Assembly (NCBI RefSeq): GCF_021155775.2
Contig: NC_060234.1
Coordinates: 32,113,026 to 32,177,025, forward strand
From: Neodiprion pinetum
Taxonomy: Eukaryota; Arthropoda; Insecta; Hymenoptera; Diprionidae
Reading direction: 5' to 3'
DNA: 64,000 nucleotides
How positions within the stretch are numbered: the stretch's first letter is position 1; every line of letters begins with the position of its first letter. Shown piece after piece: positions 1-12,761 of the stretch. Below the pieces are notes generated by a model. The model saw only the letters and a list, made by a program, of their open reading frames with translations. It was not told the origin of the DNA and made no database searches. Both the position numbers and the translations under genes were made by a program.

Positions 1-1450
1 GTATAGGTAATTGGTATATATACACGGTGCACAAGCTAAGCAGCAAAATGATGTACGGTCTTTAGTACTTAGGATGCGCTCGTAAGTTTCAATCAGATAT
101 ATTCTCATATTACACTGTCGGCATTTGCGGAAATAGATGGAAGATATTCTCTGATTCCGGAAAAATGAAACAAATTAGTAAAAAAATAAACGACACATTA
201 CGCGTCTCAACTTTTTATCCTCCATTGCCAGCTCAAACTTTGAATGGGAACGGAAATGCTGACCGCAATGACGGTGATGTGAGTCGTGATTTAAAAATAC
301 AATCTGCATTTGGTAGTTTTTTAAATGCCTTAATTGGCTATCGTACACGTCACTTAACAGTTCCGGAAATACGTTATACTCTTGAGTAAACAGACTGGTG
401 TTTATCCTAGTATTCAAATGGTTATCATTGCTAATGGAATGGTAGATACTGACTGTTCGTTTTTTACACTCCGTTTCTCCAAGATGTTAGCACCGCGGAT
501 AAAAGTAATCTTTTTCGTTCACAGCTACGCTTGGTTAACACGAAGGACAATCTACCGCGTTGATATTTCGGTATGTCATATTTGTGTGCAGTTGTTCTTT
601 GAATTTATATCGGGTCTAATTGGACCCAATAAGATCTTGCGGAGCAATTGAAGACGTACATATCTGTCGCCCAATCGGAAGCGAGAACAAACAAGGGTAT
701 ACATGCTCAACTGTGCTCTGCAGCGAATCGTGGTGGGACAGGCTAGCCCTGTGCAATGAAGAGCTCTTTCTCCCGAAGGGGAATGAACTGGAGACTCGGG
801 CGACGACCTTTCCGCGTGGATCGTTCGCTTTTTTAACAATCCCGAGAATTCCGAAATTCAACCGAAGCTATCACTGCGCGTTAGAAATTTCAACGCGCAT
901 GCGGTTCGCGTTCGAACTTCAAACCCAGCCTTGAGATCCTCCACGTGGCCCACCTGTAAGATTTCCCTACGGAACTGACAAGTTCGCAACATCGGTTAGG
1001 CAAACTTTTCCCACACAATTAACAATAATTATTTTTTCAGCTTTCCGGAGAATCGGGTTCACATTTCTAATACAGCGTCTTATATCGGCCTGCTGTGTAT
1101 GTACGTTTATCTTTACTTCAAATTCGGTTTTATTACACGCTGTTATAATGTATGGAAAAAGAGGAACAACTTCTAGCATTCCAGTGTAAATTATGGGGTA
1201 TGCGAGCAACCTAGCAATACCTGCGGGCAAGAAGAAATATTATATATACATGTATATATATATATTATATTTTATATATGTATATATATATATATACAGG
1301 TATATCCTTTTGGAGCGAATACTCTGGAAGCCTTGGTGCCGCTGCGGGCAACCGAACAATTACCTACCCATACTTTAGCTATGCATAGGTATGCGTGGAT
1401 ATTGTATACGGCAAACGCCGTATTTTAGAGCGAAGCGACAGAGTATACAA
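1..1450. other. Left end of window, no gene supported
   Basis: Short overlapping open frames occur on both strands between about 165 and 1230. None has domain features. The TA microsatellite lies at its right end. Confidence 0.55.
1231..1304. repeat. TA-rich microsatellite
   Basis: Imperfect (TA)n with interspersed TG and TTTT, about 70 bases. Low complexity only. Confidence 0.85.
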
Positions 1451-2740
1451 TGCACACGGCACGTTTCCGGAAAGTCCACTCTAGGAAGCATCATCGATTA
1501 CCGGAAATGAAATACCTAGTCGAACGAGAACTCGCGAGAACACTTTTTTTTAACGGTATGTATACACTGTACATAGAAAATGTTCTCATTTGGCCCAGAC
1601 ATTTATTTTGTATATATTTGATACATAAATACCGTTGCCTAATATATTTCCGGTATAGATAATCCGGCATAATTACCACGCTTGTAACCTTCACGAAGGA
1701 ATAAGTAAGACATTTCTTGAAATGTTTGTGCGATATGTATACGCATATACATAATCGGATACTGAGAAAACGTTCAGTGCTACTCAAGATCGTGCAGACG
1801 GAAAATTAGTTGCGCTAATCGATTCGTGCTGCTACTGCTTTTTCTTATTCTTCCCTTTCTTCTTCGTCTTTTCTGTTAAACTTCCGTTCTCTTTTCAAGA
1901 ATCAAGGAGTGCGGTTCTTCCAACAGAGCCATAAGCGTTGCTACCGCGTAGTCGCGTGGACAGGATGCTTAAGAACGAAGCACTCATTCTATGTATACGC
2001 AGATAATTATTCTAGAATTTTCGATAGAGATAAACTAAGAATTAAGATGCGAACAGCGATTTAAAAATTGAAATACAGCTAAAAAAGAGGAGCAAGGAAA
2101 CAGTTACGCAGAAAACATAAATAAGTAAGACAAAATTGGCCATTAATTTTCGACAGTTGTACCAAATTCTAAATATTCAAAGCTACAAATACCAATACCC
2201 TACACGTGGTGAGGTCACGCACCGACAACTTCCATTTGTTTAAAAAATTAATTGGTCGATGAGTATGTATACCTAACTCCAGGGCATGTAAGAGATGGTA
2301 GCAAGTTTGATACACTTTAGGAAATTCTGTATCATTCATGTGCGCTAGACAGATAACGAATGGATATCACTGCTAATCCATTACGGTTCGTGTTAGCAGA
2401 GGATATTATGTTCCGAGTCAAGACTGTGTCATGCTGTGCAGCCGAGCTGACTCGAGCAGGTTTGGTAATAAGAGTAGGTAAGCGTATTTACGGCACATAC
2501 GTATATATACAAGTAACTTTCCGCAGAGAGTAAAGAGTTTACATCGACCTCCGGCTACGTTGCAGCAACAAGTCGGACACGTGCCGGAAAGCTGGAAAGT
2601 TCGTTAAGCCCAATAGCGAGGAATGATGTCATTTCCTAGGGGCTGTCGCTAATTGAAACAAAGTTCACGATGGCAGTGCACCAAGGCATGACTCTACATT
2701 AAATGATTTATCACTTATTATGCGGGGAAAGACACTTCCG
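1451..2740 (+). repeat. Direct repeat copy 1 of a diverged ~1.25-kb non-coding duplication
   Basis: Alignable by eye to 7058-8400 over its whole length with many substitutions and small gaps. Shared landmarks in order are: GGAAATGAAATA...GTCGAACGA, GTTGCGCTAAT, GCGGTTCTTCCAA, CGCAGAAAACATAAAT, ATTGGCCATTA, CGAGCAGGTTTGGTAAT, GGTAAGCGTATTTACGG, CATCGACCTCCG and TTGAAACAAAGTTCA. No conserved reading frame spans both copies. It could be an old transposon copy or a tandem segmental duplication whose spacer was enlarged later. Confidence 0.8.
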
Positions 2741-3451
2741 TCAAAAAGCAACTAACTCTGAACATTACAACTAATAAAACTTCCGGACATCCAGGAATAC
2801 CACATTCCCAAGATTAAGCATGTCGACCTGACGCGTCGAGGAAGACGAATTACGTACACTAATTGTAAGATCAGTCGCAAAGCCTGCCCGGAATGCTGGA
2901 TCATCGGGATGGATACCATTTATATAAACCGTGTCTTAATACTCTCAGGAACCGTCTATCGGAAATATTTTCAGGATGCCTACGAAACTTGGGTTAAGCT
3001 TTAGTACAAGCAAAAGACAAGATCACGTTGCGAAATTACTGGGAAAATGTTGAATTTGATAAGTATAAAGTAATTCTAAAAAGTCGAACCCGGAAAGGAA
3101 CTTCTTAACTCGTATCGGAATGTCAATAATTGTTGTTAGTTTGACCGAAGAAGCGCGTTGTTTTGTAGATAGCGTTACGAGTGTTCGGTCTGCGGTTTAA
3201 GATTTCAAAAATCTAATTTTGGTATAGTCACTGTGATCGAAAATTTATCTAAAAAATATTTTACATTTCAAAACGAAAGCTGATAGTTCTTTGTAAAAAC
3301 GTGTGTGAGATTTTGGCATTAATTTATTTTTTTCTAATGATGAAGCTTGCATTAAAAAAAAAAAACAGAAAAATCACGCGAAATTAAAGTCTGAAAACAA
3401 TAATTTATCGCAATTGCTTATAACAATTGATCTATGTTGTACAATGGTTCT

Positions 3452-3470
3452 GGGGGGGGGGGGGGGGGGG
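3452..3470. repeat. Run of 19 G
   Basis: An uninterrupted homopolymer of 19 guanines on the + strand. It can in principle form G-quadruplex structures, and its exact length is prone to sequencing error. Confidence 0.9.
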
Positions 3471-4190
3471 ATATTTAGACGTTCTTGAGACAAAACCGTT
3501 TGAATTGAAGAAAGACGATTTCGTAATAAAAAAACCAGGTTTTTTCATTTGCTTACTTATAGCAACGGCAGTACGAAGAAATTGAATTCCTAGAGCATCG
3601 CAGGGTGAAGCGATTACATTTTATTTCTTCCCACTCCGATTATTAAGTACATCAAATTTACATTTGATTTGTGAAGACTCAAAATTTCGAAAAAAGTAAC
3701 AAACAGCCGGCAGAAATTCAAATTGCGCGTAAAAAATTTGCCAAGTAATTTGTTAAATATGTTCCGCTGGGTAGAAAAATTTGCGAAAATCTTGCGCAGC
3801 GAAAAGATGGCATATTCTGAACGTTATTTCTTTCGGGCTAAAATTAGCGGGACTCCAGTCGCGCCATTGATAGTGAAATCTTTATTGATACGTTGTCCCG
3901 AACGTCAACAACATTTCATTGTGAAATCTAATCTTGTTTAGAATTTCAGAGCCGAAATATTGCTTATTTGACTGGCCTAGTACCGAGGCAGCACCTCTCG
4001 GCTAGTCCCGGATCGACGATCCGCCGTACCTACTGATCGCAGTCCTTACCATCCCTTACCTTATTCCGTACCCTAGTGCGGGACGGGCAAGTCGATTTTC
4101 AGTGAAGTGTTCCGCTCAAAGCTTCCCTTTCGTTCTTTCCGATTATTATTCACTTCCTGTTACCTTTCTAAATATTGTAATTTCCACATT

Positions 4191-4205
4191 CCCCCCCCCC
4201 CCCCC
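4191..4205. repeat. Run of 15 C
   Basis: An uninterrupted homopolymer of 15 cytosines, 720 bases downstream of the 19-G run and therefore complementary to it. Confidence 0.9.
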
Positions 4206-6339
4206 TTTTGTTTCTAATTTCCATATTTTTTGTTTTCATTTTGGTTGTGATGTACCGAGAGGCTCATTAAGACATCAATCGGTTCAACGATGTTATTATT
4301 TGGGGTATCCTTCCTCATCCTGGTCACTTTTCATGTATCAGTTTAGAAACGTGTTTGAATGTTTGAACGAAGTGCAGTCGGCTAATAACGAGGAGACATT
4401 TAATATATTATGCCAGGAATGTGAGAATCTCCATACCTGTTATCTTTCATTAGTCTGATGTTAATTTGGAGTCTCTAATGGACGCATCGAAAGTCGGTCC
4501 ATCTATATTGACTCGTCCGGAATTGGCGACTTCGAAAATTATTGTATAGAACTTGAAAAGAATATTCGGGAAGGTGACGAAATATGGAACTACATCACCT
4601 GCCGAATTTTAGGAATTTAAGTTTTTTTTTTTTTTTGTCAAGCTCCACAATTTTAATATCTTGGGATTCAAAATATTATTGATTTCGTAGTTGTTGGTTT
4701 ATTCGTAATTCAATAAATAGTTATTATACAGTTTCATAACAGAAAATTAAATGTATAAAAGTATGAACATGAAAAATACGTGTACTGAACGTGCCCTTTG
4801 CCTCTGCCTTGGGGTCGACTTTATGTCGCGAGGAGGATGATTCGGCTGATCCTACGTTCTGCAGGACGCTTCCAATGATAGATGAGCCTTGCATGTAATC
4901 AACTGTTATTGTATCAAGACGTCGCATCATTTGGTCGCGATTTCATGCATAATCGAATGGTGTATCTAAATGTACCGGTGATTTGGCTGTACGGCTTTGC
5001 GAGTCTCTTTTACGCCACATTATTTAAAAAGTATCAGCAACTATTCATTATAAATATTGTTGTCAATACTCAATTTTTTATTATTTCAACGTTAAGCAAG
5101 TTTGTACAATCAACTATATTTTATAATCAAATAAGGACTTATTCTCATTTCATTGCTGTGAGATGCGGAAAAATATGTAATACGCGTGACCATGATCAAA
5201 ACGAATGGTAAAACATACTAAATACAGTTTTTTTTTTTTTACTTTTATAGAATACAGAATTTTCTCTAGTCACAGCTATGAAACTTTTTTTCAATTTTCA
5301 CATACAGCTGTATCTTTCAGTTGTTCTGAAAAATTAAAGTACTTAAGGACCCTGATCGTATAGTAACCGCAACTAACAATAAGCCTTTTTTCCGGTGTAA
5401 GCGTTCAATGTCGTCCCTCCCCCCCTTGGTCGTAGGCAACCTGTCACATGAGCTTCAACGTAATGAATTTTTCTATTTATCCTTTCAACAACAAGGCCAG
5501 ATAATTGGACTCAATATAAAATCAACAATGTTATTCGTAAAGTTGATCAGTTTGTGATGACGATCTCTGACAAAAATACTCTTTCATCGACGTGCAGACG
5601 TGGCAATAAATCAACCGTGGTAAATTTTTTTATTGTAAGTTCCCTCTGGTTCTTCGTTTAGCTTTAATGATTATTTTAATCAAGACCAGGCGGTCCGATA
5701 AAAATTCCGATACTCAATTCGAATATAATTATTTACATGCACGTAGTTATTCGGATAATCTGCTATGCAAAAGACAAACTCGATGTCTGTCTTGACGTAT
5801 TTTGATGTTGAATGACATTGACGAAACATTGTATCATGCAGTTCTTCTAAAATTAGTTCTACTATTAAATCCTCAATCAAGTCTCAGTCTTCTCCCCCCA
5901 TTCTTGTTTTCTCAAATCATTTCATCTTTGTCAGGCGAAACAATGTACAAGCGAAAGAAATAGGAAATAAATATCGAAGAAGCGCAAATGAGTTTGACCA
6001 AGTTGAATTAGTTCAAAACAAGTTAGAGAAACAAAACTAGAAAAAAAAAATTGGTATTTACAGCCAAAGAATTCATACGGAAACAGATAAATTGTGGACA
6101 ACGTTATAGATATTATACTATTCTGCATTTTTTCGTGATCGAAAAATTCTCAACGAATCGTAGCTCGTTTTATTTGTACATGGATTATCCACATATCGAT
6201 TGAAGTTAAATTTTGCTTCACCTCTTCAACTGACTGGAAAACAGCTAATGTAAAATCAATACAGTCTGCATATCGCTACATTAGGGGTGTACCTTACTTC
6301 AGTATAGCGAACTTTTCTCGGCATCTCTTTCATCGAGAT

Positions 6340-7045
6340 ATATCGGAATGTCAATACCGAAATATCGAGATTCCGGTAGATATCATAATATTGTAAAATC
6401 GGTAGATACCGAAATATTGTGGGTTCGGTGAATCTCGCAATATCGCAAAACCAGTATGGAATATTGAGATTTGCTAGACAGTTAATATTGTATTATTTTG
6501 TGTGTGTATATATATATAGATATTCGCTGGATACGAATGCCAAATGTCGAAACTCAAATTCAAATCCTCCTACATACCAGACGGTATTAAATTACACAAG
6601 ACATAAGACTGTAATACACAAGATTATGAGACGTAAAATGCAAAAGTCAGCAAATATATAATATATATAAGACTTTTAACAAAATATTTGTAATAAAAGT
6701 CCACGTTATTTGTGACAACGAAGATAATTAATTACCCATTTTTTTTGCATGAATTTGGTTTGTTAAATATCCCAGCCGTTTCATTTCCAGTTGATGATAC
6801 CCTCTGTTTGTTTCAGCATTTGTAACAGTGCAATACAGATTTTTTTCAGTCAACATTTGTAGATTCAAATCTAAGGAAATATAGATCTTCCAGAGTTTAA
6901 CGAAATTTAGATTTTTGGCATTTATCGAAATTGCGGTATCTATCTAGACTTTGATTTTGCGGTATCGTACTGAAATTTCGGTGCTTTGGGATTTGTGGAA
7001 AGATCGATGTTTCGGTATTTCGGTTAACCGAAATACGAAGCGGCA
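6340..7045. repeat. Two clusters of degenerate TACCGAAAT / ATTTCGGTA repeats flanking a 0.4-kb AT-rich core
   Basis: The left cluster (about 6340-6465) has TACCGAAAT and CGGTAGATA forms. The right cluster (about 6897-7040) has mostly the complement ATTTCGGTA and GCGGTATC forms, ending in TTTCGGTTAACCGAAA, a perfect palindrome. The arrangement suggests an eroded inverted-repeat element ending just before duplication copy 2. The arms are too degenerate for a confident transposon call. Confidence 0.5.
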
Positions 7046-7057
7046 GGGTATAAGTAT

Positions 7058-8400
7058 CACACGGTATGCTTATGAAAAGTCTACAGCAGGAATTGTCATC
7101 GATGACTGGAAATGAAATAGTCGAACGAATACTCGCATTTGTCATACAGGTGCAAACAAAGTGTTGCATCGAGAAAAAAATGTGTACGTTTAGAATACGT
7201 ACCCAATTAATGTGCCCGCGACATTCACGAACGAATCCTGAAATATCTACTGTAGCTATACATAGAAATAATCAAAGGTTGAGCACAATATTTTGTGCAA
7301 CCAAAGAACGCGCAAACGGAAAGTTGGTTGCGCTAATGGATTTACTCTGTTACAGCTGCTTTTTTTTCTGCGTCTCCTTCTTCGAGTTTCTCTTATATTC
7401 TTGTTCTTTTTACGAGTATTAAGGATTGCGGTTCTTCCAATAAAGCCATTTAAGCGTTGTTGCCACCTAGTCATGTGGTCGAGAGCCTTGAGAAATCGAC
7501 TATAACCATATAGAACAATTCTAAATGCAGTAATCCGCGCATATGACTCGCGAAGTAACCGCAATCTGTAGCGTTTACTGGAATTGAGAAAGAACGAAGA
7601 TTTTATTCTGCATACTTTATTACTGTCTACACATATACGCGTACATAATAAATTATTCAATAATTGTCGATAAGGATATTTTAAGAATTTAAAAGCAAAC
7701 AGCTATTTCAAAGTCAAAATTTAATAGAAAAAGTACAGATAAGAATCCCGCAGAAAACATAAATCAGTCAGCTAAATTTGGCCATTAGTTTTTTTGAAAG
7801 TTGTTTCAACCGAACCTGCCCGGCAAGAATTTTGACAAAAAATTTTTACGTAATGCTACCAAGTCGTAAGTATTTCAAACTGTACATGCCATCCATATCG
7901 CGGTAAGGCCACACTCCTTTTTTTCAAACCGTCGAATGTCTCAAAAATTAGTAGTCCGACGAGTACGTAACTCCTGGGCTTCTAGAGATACGATATTAAA
8001 TATTGATTTTCGTAAGAGAACCAGTATGTGCATTCATGATCGCGTCAAGCCTTGTGCCATGCTGTGCAAAGGTGCTGTGTCGAGCAGGTTTGGTAATTAG
8101 AGCAGGTAAGCGTATTTACGGTACGCACAGTAGATTCCCGCAGAGTTTACATCGACCTCCGCCGACTTCGGTGCAGCAACAAGTTGAACGCGGGTATCGG
8201 GAAGCGTGCCAGAAAACTGGAGAGTTCGTTGAGCACAATAGCTATGAATGACGTAATTGCCTTGAGGCTATTGAGGGTGGTGCCGGTTGACGAAAATTGA
8301 AACAAAGTTCATCGTGATTGTGCACAAAGGCGTCGCTTTGCTATCGCTGCCGCGACGGATTCATTATGCCGGACGTGAGCGTGTCAGAAAACTGTATTAA
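7058..8400 (+). repeat. Direct repeat copy 2 of the ~1.25-kb duplication
   Basis: This is the partner of 1451-2740, offset by about 5.6 kb in the same orientation. The most conserved part is the 3' third, including a donor-like sequence GAGCAGGTAAGCG at 8100-8112 that has the counterpart GAGTAGGTAAGCG in copy 1. A GC-rich stretch of about 130 bases follows immediately downstream (8390-8520). Confidence 0.8.
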
Positions 8401-11400
8401 CGACTGAGCGGCGAGCGGCGTTGACTGCAGTCGGTACGTGGGCGTGCGTCCTTACCCTCACGGGTCTACAAAGACGTTTTATCGACCTGGCAGCCGGCCA
8501 GCCGAGCACCCGCGAGTCCTGTGAAATCCAATCCCCAAACCTGTCGTCTTTATTGTTGTAATTAAAATTTCGTTTACGAAACGGGCCACCACAGGTATTT
8601 TATTTCTAGGTCGGTGCCGCTGATTTCCGTCGTGGATTTAGAGCGGAAAGTGCCGTCCGTTGGCACTTTATATCGGTAATTTATGCTCGGACAGCGGTAA
8701 CTCAATAAAGAAGAGAAAAGAAAAGCATCAAAATCAAAAGTACCTTGAGACCGTGAAGCAGACTTGAAAGCGAAGTAACGACCAATTTCTGAGGCAGACT
8801 GGCGCCTAAATTTGCTTGAAAATCGTCCCGAAAATAACAAAATCTAGATGTCTGTATTTACTTATGTATAGAGCACGCTTATTCGAATGCCACTCACGTA
8901 AGTTTGAAATCGATATAAGATCTGATACCGAACAGACTCTATCTTCTGGTCGCTGTAGGCCGGTGAGGTAAAATTGATCCCTTACGTAATAGTGGGAAGT
9001 CGGAAAATTCACGATACATTACTACGCTCTGCACATTCCTATCATATTGCCACGTGTTAAATGAGGGGATTGTGCCTTCATGTAAACATAAAACAATAAG
9101 AGAAGCTAGGCCCACGTTATATTGACGTATGGGGATTGCCGCTGAATCCGACATACATCTCCAGCGACTCGACATCAGGGATGTCTTTGTAATACTTGGC
9201 TAGTCGCTGTAAAAGAAGAGGCTATTTCATTTTTTATCGATTTTCTGGAAGCCATTTTTCCGAAATGTTGTCGTAAAATTCCAATATTTCGACAGGCTGT
9301 TGAAATCGTTTTTCTTTTTGAGTAATCGTCGGATAATTTTTGTGAAACAATCCTTTGGAAATCGGAATATTGTTTTGTATCAAGAAGAGAAAAAAAATTG
9401 TTTCGCTTAAGAAAAGACGTAACTTACAAGATGTTTTCTCAGCGAGCTGGCTAGAAAGAATTCTTGAAAGAGGAATTTTGCATCATTGGTGGAAAAGAGC
9501 ACGGAAATTGATATGCAAATATCCAGACGGTGATATCAGCTCGTGAAAATACAAATGCTGGAAGTTTATACAAACATTTACCGTTTTTCTGAAGAGCGCA
9601 GACGAACTCTGCAGCTTGCATTTCCCATAAAATCGTTTACAAATCCGTAATTATAGCAATAAAATAAAAACTTCCACACCGCCAAATTGATATAGGTGAT
9701 CAAAACAAGACCTTGTTTTTCCCTGATACCGTGAGACTCAACTTTGTAGTAGCTGTTATTATTAGTCTTGCTGTGGACTGAATTTGAGGCGTGAAATTTC
9801 ACTGATTTATCTCTGATTTTCAAATTATTAAATAAACCTCAAAATTTTCGATGAAAACGTTGAATTTGAAGTGAACCTATTCGACTTTGTATGTACTAAC
9901 AGAAGTCGTGATTTTTTACGATGAAGAGATTATGATTCGCCGATGTATCATACTGCGATTTGAATATCAATATTATGATCTGAAATCAAATATACAATTT
10001 CTTCCTACAAAAATTATACTGTAAATATTTGTAGTCGTTGACTGAATAATTAGTATAACTTTGAACGTTCCGAATGGATAAAGTATCAAGATTTGGGGAT
10101 CTTACATCGCAAAGGCAGGGAGTTTTGATCTGTATTATCAGCTCATCAAAATCCAATTACAGAAATCTCATGCGATAGCTTAAAACGATTCCATGATTCC
10201 CGAAAGCGTTCGTCAAGGATTCTTCTTAGTCGCATAAACACGGGAACCAACTTTCTACTGTTGTAGTGTCTTGCCACTCAACTGTAAACAATCTATTTCT
10301 TAGGACTGTCAAATTAGAGCGCAAAAATTCCCAAGGGAAGCCCCTCTTATTTCGCCGTCGACGATTTCAAATCTTCCGTCAACATACTATGAACAATGTG
10401 TGCAATGGAACTAAGAATAGGATAAAATTGAAGTGTCTGATAAAAGATGATAGTTTCCATCGCCCGGTATACCCTGACTTGATGTCCAAACAAGAGATTC
10501 TCTTGTACATAATACACCGTCGGTATGCGATGCTCTTCAGTTTTCCCAAGATCGTTGTTGTGTGGCGAAAATAGGTCAGCCGGGTAGTTGCAGGCTACGA
10601 GATGCCTCGTTACCGTATCTTGAGTGGTAAATAATTAGTGGAGTGATTATATGCAGTACGGATCTTAGTGCAGTTATATCTGCCACGGGAGCTGTTAAGA
10701 CTGCACAGGTCATTTCCATCACTGCTGTCTTCAGACAATATGATTTCGCCTTAACCCAGTTATTCCGGACTGCGGTGGGGTAGGCCTCGGCCCTCCGCCT
10801 CTTTAACAGATAAATATACTTCGGTGACCTCACGAGGGCGCTGACGAAAATCTCTTGGTTATTCGAATCATATGAAGATTCACTCAAATCCAGCCACAAC
10901 ACCAATGAGAATAACTTATAGTTAGTTATACGTCGAACGCTGGTTCTGAGGAATTTAATTCTGGAGCGAACGCGCGTCTCTGAGGCATGAACGTAAGGAA
11001 AGCTTCTATGTTTCGGGTTTCTCTGTCGGAGTACCATAATTCCTCAATCCGATCACAAGTGTGAAAATGCGTCTACTGCATAAAAATTGCAAGTAAGCTT
11101 GATTATTACCGTAAAGAAATAAATGCATTGTTTAAATTTGTGATCACTCTGTGATCAAATGTTTCCTGAAATCTGATTGGTTTAAATTCGTCGGAAAAAT
11201 GGCCGTTTTAGATTTAAATCGCGCTTGCGCGAGACAACATGTGACATCGTGCCTATGTAGTGTGATCCTGACATTTTTGTCTGAGAATTAAGCGTTTAGT
11301 TGCTAAGTTGGAAAAACTCAGAGAAGAACACTTAATTCTGCAGCACCCTAATCGTATGGGTAAACTTATGGTACTAAATTAATTGCTTTCGACATTTAAC

Positions 11401-12527
11401 GACAAGTTAACCAGAATTTTAACGAATCGGTGAAAAGTACAGCGAATTGGTTTCATATTCATTGACTCTGGAAAGAAAGAACTTACCATTTTGAGATTTA
11501 TTGGGGAGACTTTATTGGGACCGACAAGTATTGCAGAATTGTTCGTTCCACAGTTAGCAAAAGGAAGAGTTTGTAACCAACTTCCAAAACCTTTAAAATA
11601 GTTTGAATTGTCCGAAACATGGCAGCTGCACGAGAATTCGGCTTCCATAGTGATCAATGGATCTTTCGTCAATCTCGTAACTGACGAACGTGTGTCCTAT
11701 CGTGAAATTTTTCACCCAATGTCGAAACATTCGTGATTCGAGAAGAGGTCCCGTTTTTCCAAAATATTGGATGAGTAAAGCTGTTGGAACGGAAATAGAA
11801 GGCACTGAAACCCTCGTAATGGGTTATACTGGTCGGCCAACGAAATCAGTGGGGTGCCTGAATTATTAGATCAGAAATTTACATATGTATACATATTATG
11901 CATATACACACGTATTAATACATTTGGGTCGCAGCATGTAGAATGAATTAGTCTAAGAGAGAAAACAAGGAAAGATGAAAAGTGTAAAAATAAAAACAGA
12001 GGCAAGAATTGGCAAGGGGACGAGCCGCGTGTCCAAGATTCTTCTCAGTTTGTTGGAAGTCCTCCTGCGCCGCTGACCCGCTCTTCTTATACCTCCAATG
12101 CGTTTGTTATAGTGCGTGGCCGTTAAGACCATATATTTAACGACGTCCCGATGAGCATCAGGACCGAGTGTTTTATCCAAGAGCGAACGAGTGATCCGGT
12201 CGGAAGCCTAGGTTCCCAGGACCCCTGAGAATAAGGGCTTGTGTCGATTACGTGAGAAACTTATTGCATTCTATCACGCACAAAAAGCCCAATAGACTCG
12301 GTGATACGCGGTGAGGATGTTGCAAGTCGTTCGACGCCTGGCCGACGCCAGGTGCTCCACGAACTCCCTAAATCGCACCTCGTGAAGTACAAGGTGAAGC
12401 AATGACCTTCTGGCAGGTTCGATGCATGCGCACGGCCAGAAGCTGGGAAAGCTCCGGACCGCAGCTTGTCGAAGTTAGGAGGCGATGAAAGTCAAGGAGG
12501 TAATTATCGTAGTGACTCCGGCTGGGA
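8401..12527. other. 5' flank of shakB, no gene supported
   Basis: Mostly AT-rich non-coding DNA. There are minus-strand open frames of 153 codons (10576-11037) and two overlapping ones near 11379-11805, none with recognisable domains. The last 300 bases are more GC-rich and probably include promoter and leader of isoform A. Confidence 0.55.
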
Positions 12528-12761
12528 ATGAGAGCGAACAAGTTGCAGGGAAAATCTGGTCATCCATCGTCCGCGCACCAGGGCAACGATCAGAAGAAGA
12601 GCGGCGAGCCGAAAGAGTTTCGAAAAGTGAAGAAAAAGCTCGACCAGGTCAAGGCCAACGGAAAGACCAAGGGTGCTGGTCGGAAGGGACGAAACGGCGG
12701 TGGTCAGGAGTCTGGTTCCAGTGCAATGGACGCGATAAGAAGTCTGTACTTTTTCTCTCAC
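12528..12761 (+). CDS. shakB: shakB cassette A, exon 1 (start codon exon)
   Basis: The exon ends [12 protein letters not shown] followed by a GTGAGT donor at 12762. [12 protein letters not shown] plus VNRV from the next exon is 16 residues before KTDS, against 17 in isoform B ([17 protein letters not shown]), so the ATG at 12726 gives the family-length N-terminus. The reading frame stays open upstream to an ATG at 12528, just after an in-frame TGA at 12513. That adds 66 residues rich in Lys, Gly, Gln and Asn with GC-rich third positions, which looks like real coding sequence. An out-of-frame ATG at 12485 lies further upstream. Which start is used cannot be decided here. The exon itself is supported by the fit of frame, length and donor, not by strong sequence identity. 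Confidence 0.65.

Larger units (their letters stand above)
2741..7057. other. Intergenic region between the two duplicate copies
   Basis: It contains the G and C runs, a structured GC-rich patch at about 3974-4090, and the ACCGAAAT clusters. Open frames of 118 codons (4102) and 109 codons (4882) match no family I recognise and are interrupted by low-complexity sequence, so no gene is called. Confidence 0.6.

Noticed and set aside
4102..5211. Open frames of 118 and 109 codons between the duplicated copies
   Set aside because: One runs through the C homopolymer and the other is hydrophobic only because of AT-rich codons; neither matches a family I know.
10576..11037. 153-codon minus-strand open frame
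   Set aside because: No recognisable domain, membrane pattern or motif; composition resembles neighbouring non-coding DNA, and no splice context supports it.
11379..11805. Two overlapping minus-strand open frames that might be one frameshifted pseudogene
   Set aside because: I considered a receptor or P450 remnant, but no signature residue of either family is present, so no call is justified.
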